A stretch of 64,000 nucleotides of DNA from positions 1,426,001 to 1,490,000 of the forward strand of contig NZ_JAFDOE010000001.1 of assembly GCF_018342065.1 (NCBI RefSeq). Direction: 5' to 3'. Positions 8,768 through 18,191 of the stretch are shown piece after piece. Position numbers and translations under genes: made by a program. This stretch comes from Citrobacter sp. FP75. Its GTDB lineage: Bacteria > Pseudomonadota > Gammaproteobacteria > Enterobacterales > Enterobacteriaceae. The notes under the pieces were generated by a model, which saw only the letters and a list, made by a program, of their open reading frames with translations, did not search any database and had not been told where the DNA came from. The number at the start of each line of letters is the position of its first letter. Position 1 is the first letter of the stretch.

Positions 8768-9317
8768 CGGCAATGGTAGGGGCATTTTTTTCCCTTAATT
8801 CTCTGAATTATCTACCCGTTCACGCAAGCAGCGCGCCAACTGGTCTACCGTTTTCCCATGATCACATGCACGGTCAGCAGACTTTCCACCGGAATTGATT
8901 CTGCATTTAGCCCGCATTTCGCAAGGAGCAACGATGCAAACAAAGAACTGGAACCTGGGACTGTCGTTAATGGCAAAACATTTGAAGCGAAGCTGACTGT
9001 GTGGACAGTGATCGGTGAGCCAGATGGTCGAGGGGATACAGCAATGGCAGACAGCTTTCCATGTCCATCAGGATCCATTGCCGTTTGCAACCCGAGATAA
9101 CCAACTGATTTAGTGAATACACAAAATTGACCTCATGATTAGCATGGATATGAAGAGAATGTACTCTGTACCTAACGAAAGAAATGAGAGGGAAGTCAGA
9201 AATCACAACCTATTGATTTATCTATGTGCGGATGTGAACAGTGAAGTAAAGGACCTTTGTAATCAATTTAACATAATATACATTATGCGCACTAATGTTG
9301 TAGTAGAAAAGTTGTAA
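8768..9317. other. Gene-poor junction left of the ars element
   Basis: 550 nt with no recognisable gene. The only plausible small frame is 9135-9317 (60 codons, AT-rich), whose TAA (9315-9317) directly abuts the proposed tip of the mobile unit at 9318. It could be a native small gene, a gene truncated by the insertion, or chance. Its product has no family I recognise. The region before it (8845-9100) shows short open frames on both strands, but none with a good start and a familiar product. Confidence 0.4.
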
Positions 9318-9352
9318 TGTCCGATAATGGCTAAGTTAAGATGTCCGGCGTG
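9318..9352 (+). repeat. Left terminal inverted repeat of ars unit
   Basis: Starts TGTCCGATAATG, then GCTAAGT, TA, AGATGTCCGG, CGTG. ATGTCC occurs twice here (9317-9322 and 9341-9346), a spacing expected of multiple transposase binding sites. Partner repeat at 16457-16486. Confidence 0.55.
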
Positions 9353-9373
9353 TATAATCAAGTAAGGATTACC

Positions 9374-10777
9374 ATGACGGCTCTCGCAGCGGAGTTTTTC
9401 ACATTGGATGAAGTTAACCGACTCAAAATCATTCAGGATGTCATCGACCGGCGTCTGACAACACAAATGGCAGCTCAGCGGCTTGGTATCTCCGACCGTC
9501 AGTGCCGTCGTCTGCTTGCGCGTTATCGTGAAGATGGTCCGATTGGCATGACCAGCCGCCGTCGTGGTAAATCCAGTAACAACCAGTTGCCTCAGGGACT
9601 GGCCGCATACGCGCTGAACATTATTCGCGAACGCTATAACGATTTCGGTCCGACGCTGGCCTGTGAAAAACTGTCTGAGGTGCACGGTGTTCATCTTTCC
9701 AAAGAAACCGTCCGTAAGCTGATGACTCAGGCCAGTCTGTGGGTCCCACGTAAGCAACGTGCGCCAAAAATTCAGCAACCTCGTTACCGCCGTGCCTGTG
9801 CCGGTGAACTCATACAAATCGACGGCTGCGACCACCACTGGTTTGAAAATCGGGGACCTAAGTGTACGGCACTGGTTTACGTTGATGACGCAACCAGTCG
9901 TTTAATGCAGCTTCTTTTCGTGAAATCTGAGTCTACTTTCACCTATTTTGAAGCGACCCGGGGCTATATTGAAAAACATGGCAAACCGCTTGCGCTGTAC
10001 AGCGACAAAGCCAGCGTATTCAGGATCAACAATAAAAATGCAACCGGCGGCGACGGCGATACCCAGTTTGGCCGTGCGATGCATGAACTGAACATTCAGA
10101 CCATTTGTGCAGAAACCAGTGCTGCCAAAGGCCGCGTTGAACGGGCGCACCTGACGCTTCAGGACCGACTGGTCAAGGAGCTCAGGCTCCAGGGCATCAG
10201 TTCCATGGAAGCTGCGAACGCATTTGCCGAAGAGTTCATGAACGATTACAACCGTCGTTTCGCAAAAGCGCCTCGCCAGGAGTTTGATGTTCATCGGGAA
10301 CTGGATGTCGATGACGATCTTGATATGGTATTTAACTGGCGTGAAGCTCGTAAAGTGTCGAAATCACTCACAGTGCAATACGACAAAGTCCTTTATCTGA
10401 TTGAAGACAGCGAATTCAGTCGTCGGGCGATTGGTAAATACATCGATGTCTGGCATTACCCGGATGGACATAAAGAGCTCCGGCTTAATGGCGTATCACT
10501 TCCCTACTCCACCTATGACAAGCTTTCTGAAATCGATCAGGGGGCCATTGTGGATAACAAACGTCTGGGGCGGGCCCTGGAAATGGCGCAGCTGGTCCAG
10601 GCCGAGCGGGATAATAACCGGTCGCAATCCGTACCATCCGGAGACGGCCCTTCTCGCAGGCGTAAAGCTCCCACGACGAAGAAATCCCAGCGTTCCCTGG
10701 ATCAGGACGATATGTTCAATGCCCTGGTGAAACTTCAGTCACGCTCTGAAGAGATATTTGGGAAGAAACCGATTTAA
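9374..10777 (+). CDS. ISNCY/IS1202-family transposase
   Basis: 467-residue DDE transposase. The N-terminus is a helix-turn-helix region (EVNRLKIIQDVIDRRL, AAQRLGISDRQCRRLL, YREDGPIGMTSRRRG) characteristic of the IS1202 group. The integrase-like core follows: IQIDGCDHHWF supplies the first Asp, LALYSDKASVF the second, and AETSAAKGRVERAHLTLQ the Glu. A basic C-terminal tail ends it. The ATG at 9374 follows AAGGA by a usual distance; an upstream in-frame start at 9341 lies inside the terminal repeat. The frame is intact, so the enzyme may be active. A GC-rich hairpin (GCCCGG/CCGGGC, 10779-10798) separates its end from the convergent arsH. Confidence 0.85.
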   Translation: MTALAAEFFTLDEVNRLKIIQDVIDRRLTTQMAAQRLGISDRQCRRLLARYREDGPIGMTSRRRGKSSNNQLPQGLAAYALNIIRERYNDFGPTLACEKLSEVHGVHLSKETVRKLMTQASLWVPRKQRAPKIQQPRYRRACAGELIQIDGCDHHWFENRGPKCTALVYVDDATSRLMQLLFVKSESTFTYFEATRGYIEKHGKPLALYSDKASVFRINNKNATGGDGDTQFGRAMHELNIQTICAETSAAKGRVERAHLTLQDRLVKELRLQGISSMEAANAFAEEFMNDYNRRFAKAPRQEFDVHRELDVDDDLDMVFNWREARKVSKSLTVQYDKVLYLIEDSEFSRRAIGKYIDVWHYPDGHKELRLNGVSLPYSTYDKLSEIDQGAIVDNKRLGRALEMAQLVQAERDNNRSQSVPSGDGPSRRRKAPTTKKSQRSLDQDDMFNALVKLQSRSEEIFGKKPI

Positions 10778-10809
10778 AGCCCGGTAATCCATCCGGGCAT
10801 GCCTGGCTG

Positions 10810-11514
10810 TCAGATTTTGGCCTGATTGACCCGTGCCGCGAGCTCCTGATGACTCTCTTTCCTTTCGCTGTAGCGGTCGGACAGGTAGGCTGTGTGCCCT
10901 TTCAGGAGTAACGTCATTTTGAACAACTCTTCGGTAACGTCGACAATCCTGTCATACCAGGGTGAGGGTTTCATGCGCCCTTCATCATCAAATTCCTGCC
11001 ATGCCTTTGGCACTGACGACTGATTGGGGATGGTGAACATCCGCATCCAGCGGCCAAGTATCCGCATCTGATTGACCGTGTTAAACGACTGTGAACCACC
11101 ACAAACCTGCATGACGGCCAGCGTTTTACCCTGGGAAGGACGAACAGCACCTTCACTCAGGGGTATCCAGTCAATCTGGGCCTTCATCACCGAGCTCATG
11201 GCGCCATGTCTTTCCGGAGAACTCCAGACCATTCCGTCACACCACCTGACCAGCTCGCGGAGTTCAAGCACTTTGGGGTGACTTTCGGGCGCATCATCGG
11301 GTAACGGCAGACCGGATGGGTTAAATATTTTCACCTCAGCCCCCATCTTTGCCAGCAACCGCCCGGCCTCTTCCGCTGCAAAACGACTGTAGGACCGCTC
11401 TCGTACTGAACCGTACAGGATGAGAATTCGCGGCATGGTTTCGTTGTTGCCCGTAAGTTTGCTGGCAAGCGCATCATCAAAATAAGCCGGTTCGATTGCT
11501 GGTAAGTCGGTCAT
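10810..11514 (-). CDS. arsH: ArsH, NADPH-dependent FMN reductase / organoarsenical oxidase
   Basis: 234 residues, the usual ArsH length. ArsH is a soluble flavoprotein that uses NADPH and, in studied members, oxidises trivalent methylarsenicals to less toxic pentavalent forms. The FMN-binding motif [18 protein letters not shown] lies near residues 33-50, and further family blocks ([32 protein letters not shown]) are present. GGAG 7 nt before the ATG at 11514 supports this start over the longer frame from 11532. It is transcribed away from arsR with an operator-like palindrome between them, so it is probably ArsR-controlled. The 3' end faces the transposase. Confidence 0.9.
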   Translation of the reverse strand: MTDLPAIEPAYFDDALASKLTGNNETMPRILILYGSVRERSYSRFAAEEAGRLLAKMGAEVKIFNPSGLPLPDDAPESHPKVLELRELVRWCDGMVWSSPERHGAMSSVMKAQIDWIPLSEGAVRPSQGKTLAVMQVCGGSQSFNTVNQMRILGRWMRMFTIPNQSSVPKAWQEFDDEGRMKPSPWYDRIVDVTEELFKMTLLLKGHTAYLSDRYSERKESHQELAARVNQAKI

Positions 11515-11554
11515 AAAAAATCTCCATTTCATAAGCTATGCTTTAAAAGTTATC

Positions 11555-11574
11555 ACATATGAAATACCATATGT
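11555..11574. promoter_or_regulatory. ArsR-type operator palindrome
   Basis: ACATATG (11555-11561) and CATATGT (11568-11574) form a perfect 7-bp inverted repeat with a 6-nt spacer in the 86-bp gap between divergent arsH and arsR. Size and place fit the binding site of a dimeric ArsR repressor controlling both directions. Confidence 0.6.
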
Positions 11575-11600
11575 ATTGTTATTTTTTTACGAGGTTAAGC

Positions 11601-11921
11601 ATGCTACAGCCTGTTCAGCTTTTTAAACTGCTCGCCGACGAGACCCGTTCAACTATCGTGATGCTTCTCAGGGAGTCCGGTGAAATGTGCGTCTGTGACA
11701 TCTGTGCGGCAACCGCAGAGTCTCAGCCAAAAATTTCTCGCCATATGGCCCTTTTACGTGAAGCCGAGCTGGTCATCGACCGTCGCGAAGGAAAATGGGT
11801 GCATTACCGACTGTCGCCACACATGCCAGCATGGGCTGCGGGTATTATTGATACAGCCTGGAACTGTGAACGAGAAAACATACGCAACAAGCTCAGTAGC
11901 GTGGCATCTGTCTCCTGCTGA
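11601..11921 (+). CDS. arsR: Arsenical resistance operon repressor ArsR
   Basis: 106-residue ArsR/SmtB winged-helix repressor. It dissociates from DNA when As(III) or Sb(III) binds the cysteines of the MCVCDIC motif (residues ~29-35) in the metal-sensing helix. The recognition helix region reads QPKISRHMALLREAELV, followed by the wing REGKWVHYRL. GAGG 6 nt before ATG 11601 decides the start; an in-frame ATG at 11559 lies inside the operator. It heads arsR-arsB-arsC and should repress its own operon and probably arsH. Confidence 0.93.
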   Translation: MLQPVQLFKLLADETRSTIVMLLRESGEMCVCDICAATAESQPKISRHMALLREAELVIDRREGKWVHYRLSPHMPAWAAGIIDTAWNCERENIRNKLSSVASVSC

Positions 11922-11966
11922 TGGCGATATATATATCCGAATAAACAAATGTGAATGGAGTTTCTG

Positions 11967-13256
11967 ATGTTACTGGCTGGTGCTATCTTTTTATTCACGC
12001 TCGTCCTGGTTATCTGGCAACCCAGAGGGCTGGGGATTGGCTGGAGTGCCTCACTGGGCGCAATTCTGGCATTGCTGACTGGCGTCGTTCATCTGGGGGA
12101 TATTCCGGTGGTCTGGCAGATAGTGTGGAATGCGACCGCCACCTTTATCGCCGTGATCATCATCAGTCTTCTGCTCGACGAATCCGGCTTCTTTGAATGG
12201 GCCGCGCTGCACGTTGCCCGTTGGGGGAATGGCCGGGGGCGGCTGCTCTTCACCTGGATCGTCCTGCTTGGTGCGATGGTTGCGGCACTGTTTGCCAACG
12301 ACGGTGCGGCACTGATCCTGACACCTATCGTTATCGCGATGCTGCTGGCGCTGGGATTCAGCCGGGGGGCAACCTTAGCGTTTATCATGGCCGCAGGGTT
12401 TATCGCTGACACGGCAAGCCTGCCACTGATTGTCTCAAACCTGGTGAATATCGTCTCGGCGGATTTCTTTAAGCTTGGTTTCTCAGAATATGCCGCCGTG
12501 ATGGTCCCGGTTAACCTGGCCGCGATTGCGGCTACGCTGGTGATGCTGCATCTGTTTTTCCGTAAGGACATTCCCGCCGTTTACGACGTTTCTCTGTTGA
12601 AAGAACCGAAAGACGCTATACGTGATGTGAATACCTTTAAAACCGGCTGGCTGGTTCTGGTGTTGCTTCTGGTGGGATTCTTCGGACTGGAGCCGCTGGG
12701 CGTACCGGTCAGTTTGGTCGCAGCCGCTGGTGCATTGCTTCTGTTTGCTGTTGCGAAAAAAGGGCATGCCATTAACACCGGTAAGGTGCTGCGTGGTGCG
12801 CCCTGGCAAATCGTTATCTTCTCGCTGGGGATGTACCTGGTGGTCTACGGCTTACGAAATGCCGGTCTGACCCACTATCTCTCTTCCTTGCTGAATCAGC
12901 TGGCAGAGCAGGGATTGTGGGCGGCAACGCTGGGTACGGGCTTCCTGACGGCCTTCCTGTCATCAGTGATGAACAATATGCCGACCGTGCTGGTCGGGGC
13001 GCTGTCGATTGATGGCAGCACTGCGACCGGTGTTATCAAAGAAGCGATGATTTACGCCAACGTCATCGGCAGCGACCTGGGGCCAAAAATTACCCCTATC
13101 GGCAGTCTGGCAACGTTACTGTGGCTGCACGTTCTGTCGCAGAAAAATATCAAAATTACCTGGGGATATTACTTCCGGGTGGGCATTGTCATGACAATCC
13201 CCGTGCTGTTTGTCACGCTTGCAGCACTGGCGCTTCGTCTGTCTTTCACTTTGTAA
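11967..13256 (+). CDS. arsB: Arsenite/antimonite efflux permease ArsB
   Basis: 429 residues from ATG 11967, which follows GGAG by 6 nt and gives the length of E. coli ArsB; an earlier in-frame ATG (11955) is less likely. ArsB is a 12-helix inner-membrane As(III)/H+ antiporter and can also work with an ArsA ATPase, which is absent here. Hydrophobic segments run throughout, with conserved stretches such as [32 protein letters not shown] and [15 protein letters not shown]. It lies 45 nt after arsR and 12 nt before arsC. Orthology is strong. Confidence 0.95.
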   Translation: MLLAGAIFLFTLVLVIWQPRGLGIGWSASLGAILALLTGVVHLGDIPVVWQIVWNATATFIAVIIISLLLDESGFFEWAALHVARWGNGRGRLLFTWIVLLGAMVAALFANDGAALILTPIVIAMLLALGFSRGATLAFIMAAGFIADTASLPLIVSNLVNIVSADFFKLGFSEYAAVMVPVNLAAIAATLVMLHLFFRKDIPAVYDVSLLKEPKDAIRDVNTFKTGWLVLVLLLVGFFGLEPLGVPVSLVAAAGALLLFAVAKKGHAINTGKVLRGAPWQIVIFSLGMYLVVYGLRNAGLTHYLSSLLNQLAEQGLWAATLGTGFLTAFLSSVMNNMPTVLVGALSIDGSTATGVIKEAMIYANVIGSDLGPKITPIGSLATLLWLHVLSQKNIKITWGYYFRVGIVMTIPVLFVTLAALALRLSFTL

Positions 13257-13268
13257 TGAGATACTGAT

Positions 13269-13694
13269 ATGAGCAACATTACCATTTATCACAACCCGGC
13301 CTGCGGCACGTCACGCAATACCCTTGAAATGATCCGCAACAGCGGTACAGAGCCGACCGTTATTCATTATCTTGAAACCCCACCATCACGAGCTGAGCTG
13401 GTAAAACTCATTGCGGATATGGGGATCACGGTACGAGCGCTGCTGCGTAAGAATGTCGAACCTTTTGAAGCGTTAGGGCTGGCGGAAGACCGCTTTACTG
13501 ACGAGCAGTTAATCGATTTTATGTTGCAGCACCCTGTTCTGATCAATCGCCCTATCGTGGTAACGCCGCTGGGTACCCGGCTATGCCGCCCTTCTGAAGT
13601 CGTGCTGGATATTCTTCCCGATGCGCAGAAAAGCGCGTTCACGAAAGAGGACGGTGAGAAGGTAGTTGATGAAAAAGGTAACCGGCTGAACTAA
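13269..13694 (+). CDS. arsC: Glutaredoxin-dependent arsenate reductase ArsC
   Basis: 141 residues, the family length. It reduces As(V) to As(III) with glutathione and glutaredoxin, supplying the substrate for ArsB. The catalytic Cys12 sits in ITIYHNPACGTSRN, and Arg residues that hold arsenate are visible near residues 60, 94 and 107 (LLRKN, NRPIV, GTRLCRPSE). It begins 12 nt after arsB and ends the operon, followed by a terminator. This is the plasmid R773/E. coli chromosomal type, not the thioredoxin-linked type. Confidence 0.95.
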   Translation: MSNITIYHNPACGTSRNTLEMIRNSGTEPTVIHYLETPPSRAELVKLIADMGITVRALLRKNVEPFEALGLAEDRFTDEQLIDFMLQHPVLINRPIVVTPLGTRLCRPSEVVLDILPDAQKSAFTKEDGEKVVDEKGNRLN

Positions 13695-13712
13695 ACGTGT
13701 TCTTGTGACGAA

Positions 13713-13737
13713 GGGCGAGAGAACTCGCCCTTTTTTA
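13713..13737 (+). terminator. Rho-independent terminator of arsRBC
   Basis: Stem GGGCGAG (13713-13719) / CTCGCCC (13724-13730) followed by TTTTTT, 19 nt after the arsC stop. Confidence 0.88.
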
Positions 13738-13753
13738 TTTAAGATAATCAGTG

Positions 13754-14581
13754 CTAACGGAGGATAAGAAGCGGTTGTTGCGTCTTTTGCAGCATTTCGG
13801 AGGTATGACTACCGATAAAGAACTGCCGCAACCTGGAATGACCGTAGGCCCCCATCACTATCAGATCGACAGCATTTTCCTCGGCGTAACGAATAAGCGC
13901 GTCCCCGACTGATTGCCCGGTAAGATGTGTTGTGCTGTTTTCTATATCCGCGTCACGTAAAATTTGCTGTGCGGTCAGCAGCTCTTCCTTCTTACCGTTT
14001 ACCATGACAAGGTGGCACTCCAGCCCCCTGAGTAAGGGACTCATCGTCAGACGTTCCAGGTTACTCCTGCTTTCTTCACTGCCATCATAAGCCAGCATGA
14101 CTCTGGAAGGCACTGAGTAGTTCTCCGGAACAACCAGTAGGGGTTTCTTTTGCAGACGAATAACGCTTTCCAGATGAGAGCCTACCGGATGCTGGCTACC
14201 CCGACGCCCCAGCACCATGAGACGAAGGTCGCTCAGCTCTGCCAGAACTTCATCCGGTGTACCGTGTTTTTGCATCAAAAGCACATCCGGGCTTCCCTGT
14301 TTTTGAAGCAGTTCAGCACAACTTTCCAGTATTGCTTTCCCCTGGGCCATCAGCAGGCGATTACGTTGCCCTTCAATTTCTACCAGCTCATCGGTCAGCA
14401 ATTGCTGACTGTCTATGCCGAGAGTGCCGGTCAGGTCTGACACTACCGGGGTGCTGTCTTTTTCGATAACGTGCAACAGTGCTAGCTGTGATTGCAAAGT
14501 GCGGGCTGCCCACGCCGCATATTCACACACTGACCGCGTTGAAAGTGAACCGTCCACACAGGCTGTAACAGTATTATTCAT
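13754..14581 (-). CDS. Tandem-domain universal stress protein (UspE-like)
   Basis: 275 residues with two Usp domains. The first begins VTACVDGSLSTRSVCEYAAW. The second (from about residue 158, LAYDGSEESRSNL) ends with the nucleotide-binding motif GAYGHSRLRQFFIGS, matching G-2x-G-9x-G-S. The matching stretch in the first domain (GRRGSQHPVGS) is shortened, so only the second probably binds ATP. It starts 18 nt after the sulP stop, with GGAGGG before the ATG, so sulP-usp is an operon. Such pairs are common near SulP transporters. Role in arsenic resistance is not established; it may tune the permease or the stress response. Confidence 0.8.
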   Translation of the reverse strand: MNNTVTACVDGSLSTRSVCEYAAWAARTLQSQLALLHVIEKDSTPVVSDLTGTLGIDSQQLLTDELVEIEGQRNRLLMAQGKAILESCAELLQKQGSPDVLLMQKHGTPDEVLAELSDLRLMVLGRRGSQHPVGSHLESVIRLQKKPLLVVPENYSVPSRVMLAYDGSEESRSNLERLTMSPLLRGLECHLVMVNGKKEELLTAQQILRDADIENSTTHLTGQSVGDALIRYAEENAVDLIVMGAYGHSRLRQFFIGSHTSEMLQKTQQPLLILR

Positions 14582-14599
14582 AGTTTTCCCTCCAGTCTG

Positions 14600-16078
14600 T
14601 TAATGACCGCCCATCAGTTTTTCGACTTCTTCAGGTTTATCGTGAACACCAAACCGGTCAACGATGGTGCGGGTGGCTTCATTCATCCCACGTATTTCAA
14701 CCCCGGCGCCCTCTCTGCGGAACTTAATGACCACCTTATCCAGGGCGCTGACGGACGTGATGTCCCAGAAATGGGCATGTGAAACGTCTATCACCACATT
14801 CTCAATCGCTTCACGGAAATCAAAGTGGCTCGTAAAGCGGTCTGCTGATGCAAAGAATACCTGGCCGGTGACGGTATACGTCCGGCTCGTCCCCTCCAGA
14901 ACTGAGGTTACACGCATGAACCGGGATACTTTAGTGGCAAAATTGAGCGAAGCAATCAGTACACCGGTCAGCACACCGAAGGCCAGATTATGTGTTGCCA
15001 CCACAACCGCGACGGTGGCAAGCATGACCACGCTGGTTGAAAGGGGGTGTGTCCGCAGGTTGGCAATGGAGCGCCAGGAGAATGTCCCGATGGAAACCAT
15101 AATCATCACCGCGACCAGCGCTGCCATCGGAATTTGGGAGACCCAGTTGCGCAGGAACACAATCAGGCAAAGCAGCACCACGCCCGCCGTGAGGGTTGAA
15201 AGTCGTCCGCGTCCACCGGATTTTACGTTGATAACAGATTGCCCAATCATCGCGCAGCCTGCCATTCCTCCGATAAAGGATGTGCAGATGTTCGCGATGC
15301 CCTGAGCTTTGCACTCCCTGTTTTTGTCGCTTGGCGTGTCGGTCATGTCATCCACGATAGTGGCGGTCATCATCGACTCAAGCAGGCCAACCACCGCAAG
15401 CCCCGCAGAATATGGCAGGATGATGAGCAGCGTCTGAAGATTTAAAGGCACGTCCGGGAGCAGGAAGACCGGCAGACTGTCGGGAAGTTTCCCCATATCC
15501 CCGACGGTTCGCACATCCAGATGCAGCCACATGGCAATCCCAGTCAGCACCACGATGCACACAAGCGGTGAAGGAATGGTTTTGTTGATATAAGGGAAGA
15601 GATAGATGATCCCCAGCCCTGCCGCAGTCATGGCATAAACATGCCATGTCACATTGGTCAGCTCAGGCAACTGGGCCATAAAAATCAGTATTGCCAGTGC
15701 ATTAACAAACCCCGTGACCACTGAGCGTGAAACAAAACGCATCAGCCCGCCAAGCTTCAGATATCCGGCTATCAGCTGGAATACCCCGGTCAGTATGGAG
15801 GCAGCCAGTAAATACTGTAAGCCATGATCTTTCACCAGCGTCACCATCAGGAGAGCCATTGCACCGGTGGAGGACGAAATCATCGCCGGACGTCCGCCAA
15901 AGAAGGCCATAACGAGAGGAATACAGAACGCCGAGTAGAGGCCCACCTGGGGATCAACACCGGCGATAATGGAAAAGGCGATCGCTTCTGGAATGAGTGC
16001 GAGCGCGACAACAATACCGGCCAGAACGTCACCACGGACGTTACCCAGCCAGTCCTTACGCGTCGAGGACAGCAACAT
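14600..16078 (-). CDS. SulP-family anion permease with STAS domain
   Basis: 492 residues: a hydrophobic SulP core (residues ~12-385; [42 protein letters not shown]) and a C-terminal cytoplasmic STAS domain (~400-485; [23 protein letters not shown]). SulP proteins carry sulfate, bicarbonate or other anions; the substrate cannot be read from sequence. The SulP signature near the N-terminus is intact and there is no frameshift. It is transcribed towards arsC and followed by usp. Being inside the ars unit it may be a passenger selected with arsenic resistance. Alternative: bicarbonate rather than sulfate uptake. Confidence 0.82.
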   Translation of the reverse strand: MLLSSTRKDWLGNVRGDVLAGIVVALALIPEAIAFSIIAGVDPQVGLYSAFCIPLVMAFFGGRPAMISSSTGAMALLMVTLVKDHGLQYLLAASILTGVFQLIAGYLKLGGLMRFVSRSVVTGFVNALAILIFMAQLPELTNVTWHVYAMTAAGLGIIYLFPYINKTIPSPLVCIVVLTGIAMWLHLDVRTVGDMGKLPDSLPVFLLPDVPLNLQTLLIILPYSAGLAVVGLLESMMTATIVDDMTDTPSDKNRECKAQGIANICTSFIGGMAGCAMIGQSVINVKSGGRGRLSTLTAGVVLLCLIVFLRNWVSQIPMAALVAVMIMVSIGTFSWRSIANLRTHPLSTSVVMLATVAVVVATHNLAFGVLTGVLIASLNFATKVSRFMRVTSVLEGTSRTYTVTGQVFFASADRFTSHFDFREAIENVVIDVSHAHFWDITSVSALDKVVIKFRREGAGVEIRGMNEATRTIVDRFGVHDKPEEVEKLMGGH

Positions 16079-16643
16079 AGTAATTTCTCAGTTTTTAGAT
16101 ACAGTCAGCCCTGGAGGGCTACATTTTTACGTACGGTAAAGCACATCCGCAGACGGGATGTTATTGAGTGCGTGCTGAGGCTTGCTCAGTACGACAGAGG
16201 AAGGAAAAACTCAGGGTGGCGTAATACGCATAGCGGTTGTCAGATTCTCCATAGCGGATGTGTATATATTGTCGGCTCTGTTGTCAGGAAGAACTTACAG
16301 AACACGTCGCGTTTGAACATGAAACACTTCAAAGCAGCCCAATACTACAAATAAAGCGAATACGGGGTCAACCCAACAAGGTACTCAAACGAAGAGGTTA
16401 AGATGCGATTTTTATCCAGGAATTCAATATTATCAAAGGACATTTGAACTTTGCCCCACCCCGGACATCTCTACTTAGCTTTGACAAATGTGAGATTAGG
16501 AAAAATGAGACATCTTATGGTTATCCTTGTTCTGGTCACCAATGGTCTCTGAAAGCGTTTTCTCTGGCGACGATTCCCGTACACGATTCATCTTGCCATC
16601 AAATGTACTCAATTCTTTTCTTGATGGCTCCCCAGGTTTCTCT
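16079..16643. other. Promoter region of sulP, right end of ars unit and flank
   Basis: 565 nt without a convincing gene. It should hold the sulP promoter (near 16080-16300), then AT-rich DNA, the right inverted repeat (16457-16486) and about 150 nt of flank before the acetyltransferase stop. GGACAT occurs at 16438-16443 and 16463-16468, mirroring the paired ATGTCC of the left end. Confidence 0.5.
16457..16486 (-). repeat. Right terminal inverted repeat of ars unit
   Basis: Read on the minus strand inward: TGTCAAA, GCTAAGT, AG, AGATGTCCGG, GGTG. It matches the left end over the inner 23 positions with three differences, and has 5 nt less between tip and GCTAAGT. Confidence 0.55.
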
Positions 16644-17168
16644 TCACGATGGCTGAATTCGATACAAAACGTGCCGGGAAAGCCGATGGTTTGTTGGCAG
16701 CGCAGGATGTGGAAACTCTTCCACCTTTTGCATACCGAGCCGCTGCATTAGACGCTCAGACGGCGTGTTTAATACTGATGTAAACGATACGACTTCCTTT
16801 AACGCCAGCACCGCAAAAGCATATTCCAGACAGGCTTCAGCAGCCTCCAGTGCTAACCCTTGATGCCAGTACGACTTTGCGAGACGCCAGCCAATTTCAG
16901 TACAGGGTGAAAATGGAAATTTATCAGGCTGCGGGTGCAAACCGACGCAACCGACAAACTCATGCGTTTCTTTCGACTCTACGGCCCAAAATCCCCAGCC
17001 GCGTTGTTCAATCCCTTCCCTGAATCTCTCTGCCAGGTTGTCGCTCTCCGACCTGGAAAGCGGAGCCGGAAAAAAGCACATCACATCTGGGTCCGCATTC
17101 AGATCGGCAAATGGCGCCCTATCTTTCACATCCCACTGCCTTAAAATGAGCCTTGATGTTTCAAGCAT
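16644..17168 (-). CDS. GNAT-family N-acetyltransferase (RimJ/RimL-like)
   Basis: 174 residues beginning MLETSRLILRQWDVKDRAPF, a typical Acetyltransf_3 start. The acetyl-CoA region is seen as EIGWRLAKSYWHQGLALEAAEACLEYAF, and VLNTPSERLMQRLGMQKVEEF is the conserved C-terminal helix. AAGGA 8 nt before ATG 17168 supports this start; longer in-frame starts add an unrelated tail. Relatives acetylate protein N-termini or small molecules; the substrate is unknown. It lies just outside the ars unit and is divergent from tam. Confidence 0.82.
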   Translation of the reverse strand: MLETSRLILRQWDVKDRAPFADLNADPDVMCFFPAPLSRSESDNLAERFREGIEQRGWGFWAVESKETHEFVGCVGLHPQPDKFPFSPCTEIGWRLAKSYWHQGLALEAAEACLEYAFAVLALKEVVSFTSVLNTPSERLMQRLGMQKVEEFPHPALPTNHRLSRHVLYRIQPS

Positions 17169-17322
17169 ATTTTCATTCCTTATCATCATGTTATGGCTAA
17201 CAGCATGCACTATGTTTGCACTCCCCATGCAAATATCTCAGGAATAAACAAAATCAGCCCATAATGTCGTAATCTTAACGTGAAGACTCAATGCGATCCC
17301 ATCTTTTACTGGAGACACTTAC

Positions 17323-18081
17323 ATGGCCGACTGGAATCCCGCACTTTATCTGCAATTTGGCAGCGAACGCTCAAGGCCCGCAGTAGAATTATTGGGTAGA
17401 GTGGCATTGGAAAATGTCCGTTCAGTCGCCGATCTGGGTTGCGGTCCGGGAAACAGCACGGCATTGCTACATCAACGCTGGCCTACGGCCAAAATCACTG
17501 GCGTGGACTCATCACCCAACATGCTCAACGAAGCGCGTGTAGCATTGCCAGACTGCCATTTTGTTGAAGCAGATATCAGCACATTCCAGATGGAGCAACC
17601 TCTGGATCTGCTTTATGCGAATGCTTCATTGCAGTGGGTACCAGACCACTATGAATTGTTCCCGCATCTTGTCTCACTGTTAAACCGTAACGGCGTGCTT
17701 GCGGTGCAAATGCCGGATAACTGGCTGGAGCCGACACATGTTTTGATGCGTGAAGTCGCCTATGAACAGGGTTATCCCGATCGTGGCCGCGCGTCACTTC
17801 CCGGTGTGCATGCCTATTATGACATTTTGACTGAAGCTGGCTGTGACGTTGATATCTGGCGCACGACCTATTATCACATTATGGATTCGCATCAATCGAT
17901 CATCGACTGGGTCAGTGCGACGGGCTTACGTCCCTGGTTGCAGGATCTGAGTGAAAGTGAACAGCGTAAGTATCTGGCTCGCTACCATGAACTTCTGCAG
18001 GAGCAATATCCACTTCAGGAAAACGGTAAAATCCTGCTGGCGTTCCCACGCTTGTTTATTGTTGCCAGACGTGATTATTAA
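17323..18081 (+). CDS. tam: Trans-aconitate 2-methyltransferase
   Basis: 252 residues, matching E. coli Tam. It methylates trans-aconitate, a spontaneous isomer of cis-aconitate that inhibits aconitase, using S-adenosylmethionine. The N-terminus [20 protein letters not shown] is characteristic. Motif [16 protein letters not shown], lies near residues 36-50, followed by [11 protein letters not shown] (acidic residue binding the SAM ribose) and VEADISTFQ. Cytosolic. In E. coli it neighbours the lsr operon; here the upstream side is an acetyltransferase and the ars unit. It stands alone, convergent with nothing. Confidence 0.95.
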   Translation: MADWNPALYLQFGSERSRPAVELLGRVALENVRSVADLGCGPGNSTALLHQRWPTAKITGVDSSPNMLNEARVALPDCHFVEADISTFQMEQPLDLLYANASLQWVPDHYELFPHLVSLLNRNGVLAVQMPDNWLEPTHVLMREVAYEQGYPDRGRASLPGVHAYYDILTEAGCDVDIWRTTYYHIMDSHQSIIDWVSATGLRPWLQDLSESEQRKYLARYHELLQEQYPLQENGKILLAFPRLFIVARRDY

Positions 18082-18191
18082 GCGCATTTAATTTAACATC
18101 TATGCGCGCCCTCGCCTTTTTTTGATGAGAATCTAGTGGTAAAACGGGCCATCTGCTAGTGTCTGAAAACGTTTCATTGACGAGAGTAGTC

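Larger units (their letters stand above)
9318..16486. mobile_element. Candidate arsenic-resistance transposable unit (ISNCY/IS1202-type)
   Basis: Proposed 7.17-kb unit. Left tip TGTCC at 9318 and right tip (minus strand) TGTCA at 16486 are followed inward by the same motif: GCTAAGT, two variable bases, AGATGTCCGG, one variable base, GTG (20 of 23 positions identical, inverted). Between them lie the transposase, arsH, arsR-arsB-arsC and sulP-usp. IS1202-type elements usually begin TGTC, and the transposase sits at the left end pointing inward. I found no convincing target-site duplication, so old insertion, one-ended events or a decayed flank remain possible. The gene content is typical of mobile metal-resistance cassettes. 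Confidence 0.55.

Noticed and set aside
8858-9100. 80-codon frame after the FidL-like gene
   Set aside because: Frames of similar length open on both strands with no recognisable family.
9294-16510. Target-site duplication around the ars unit
   Set aside because: 24-nt flanks (9294-9317 versus 16487-16510) agree at only 15 positions, expected for AT-rich DNA.
16496-16650. Minus-strand frame of about 50 codons next to the right repeat
   Set aside because: Open but with no recognisable family and no start with a ribosome site; it also overlaps the acetyltransferase in another frame. Perhaps a decayed remnant.
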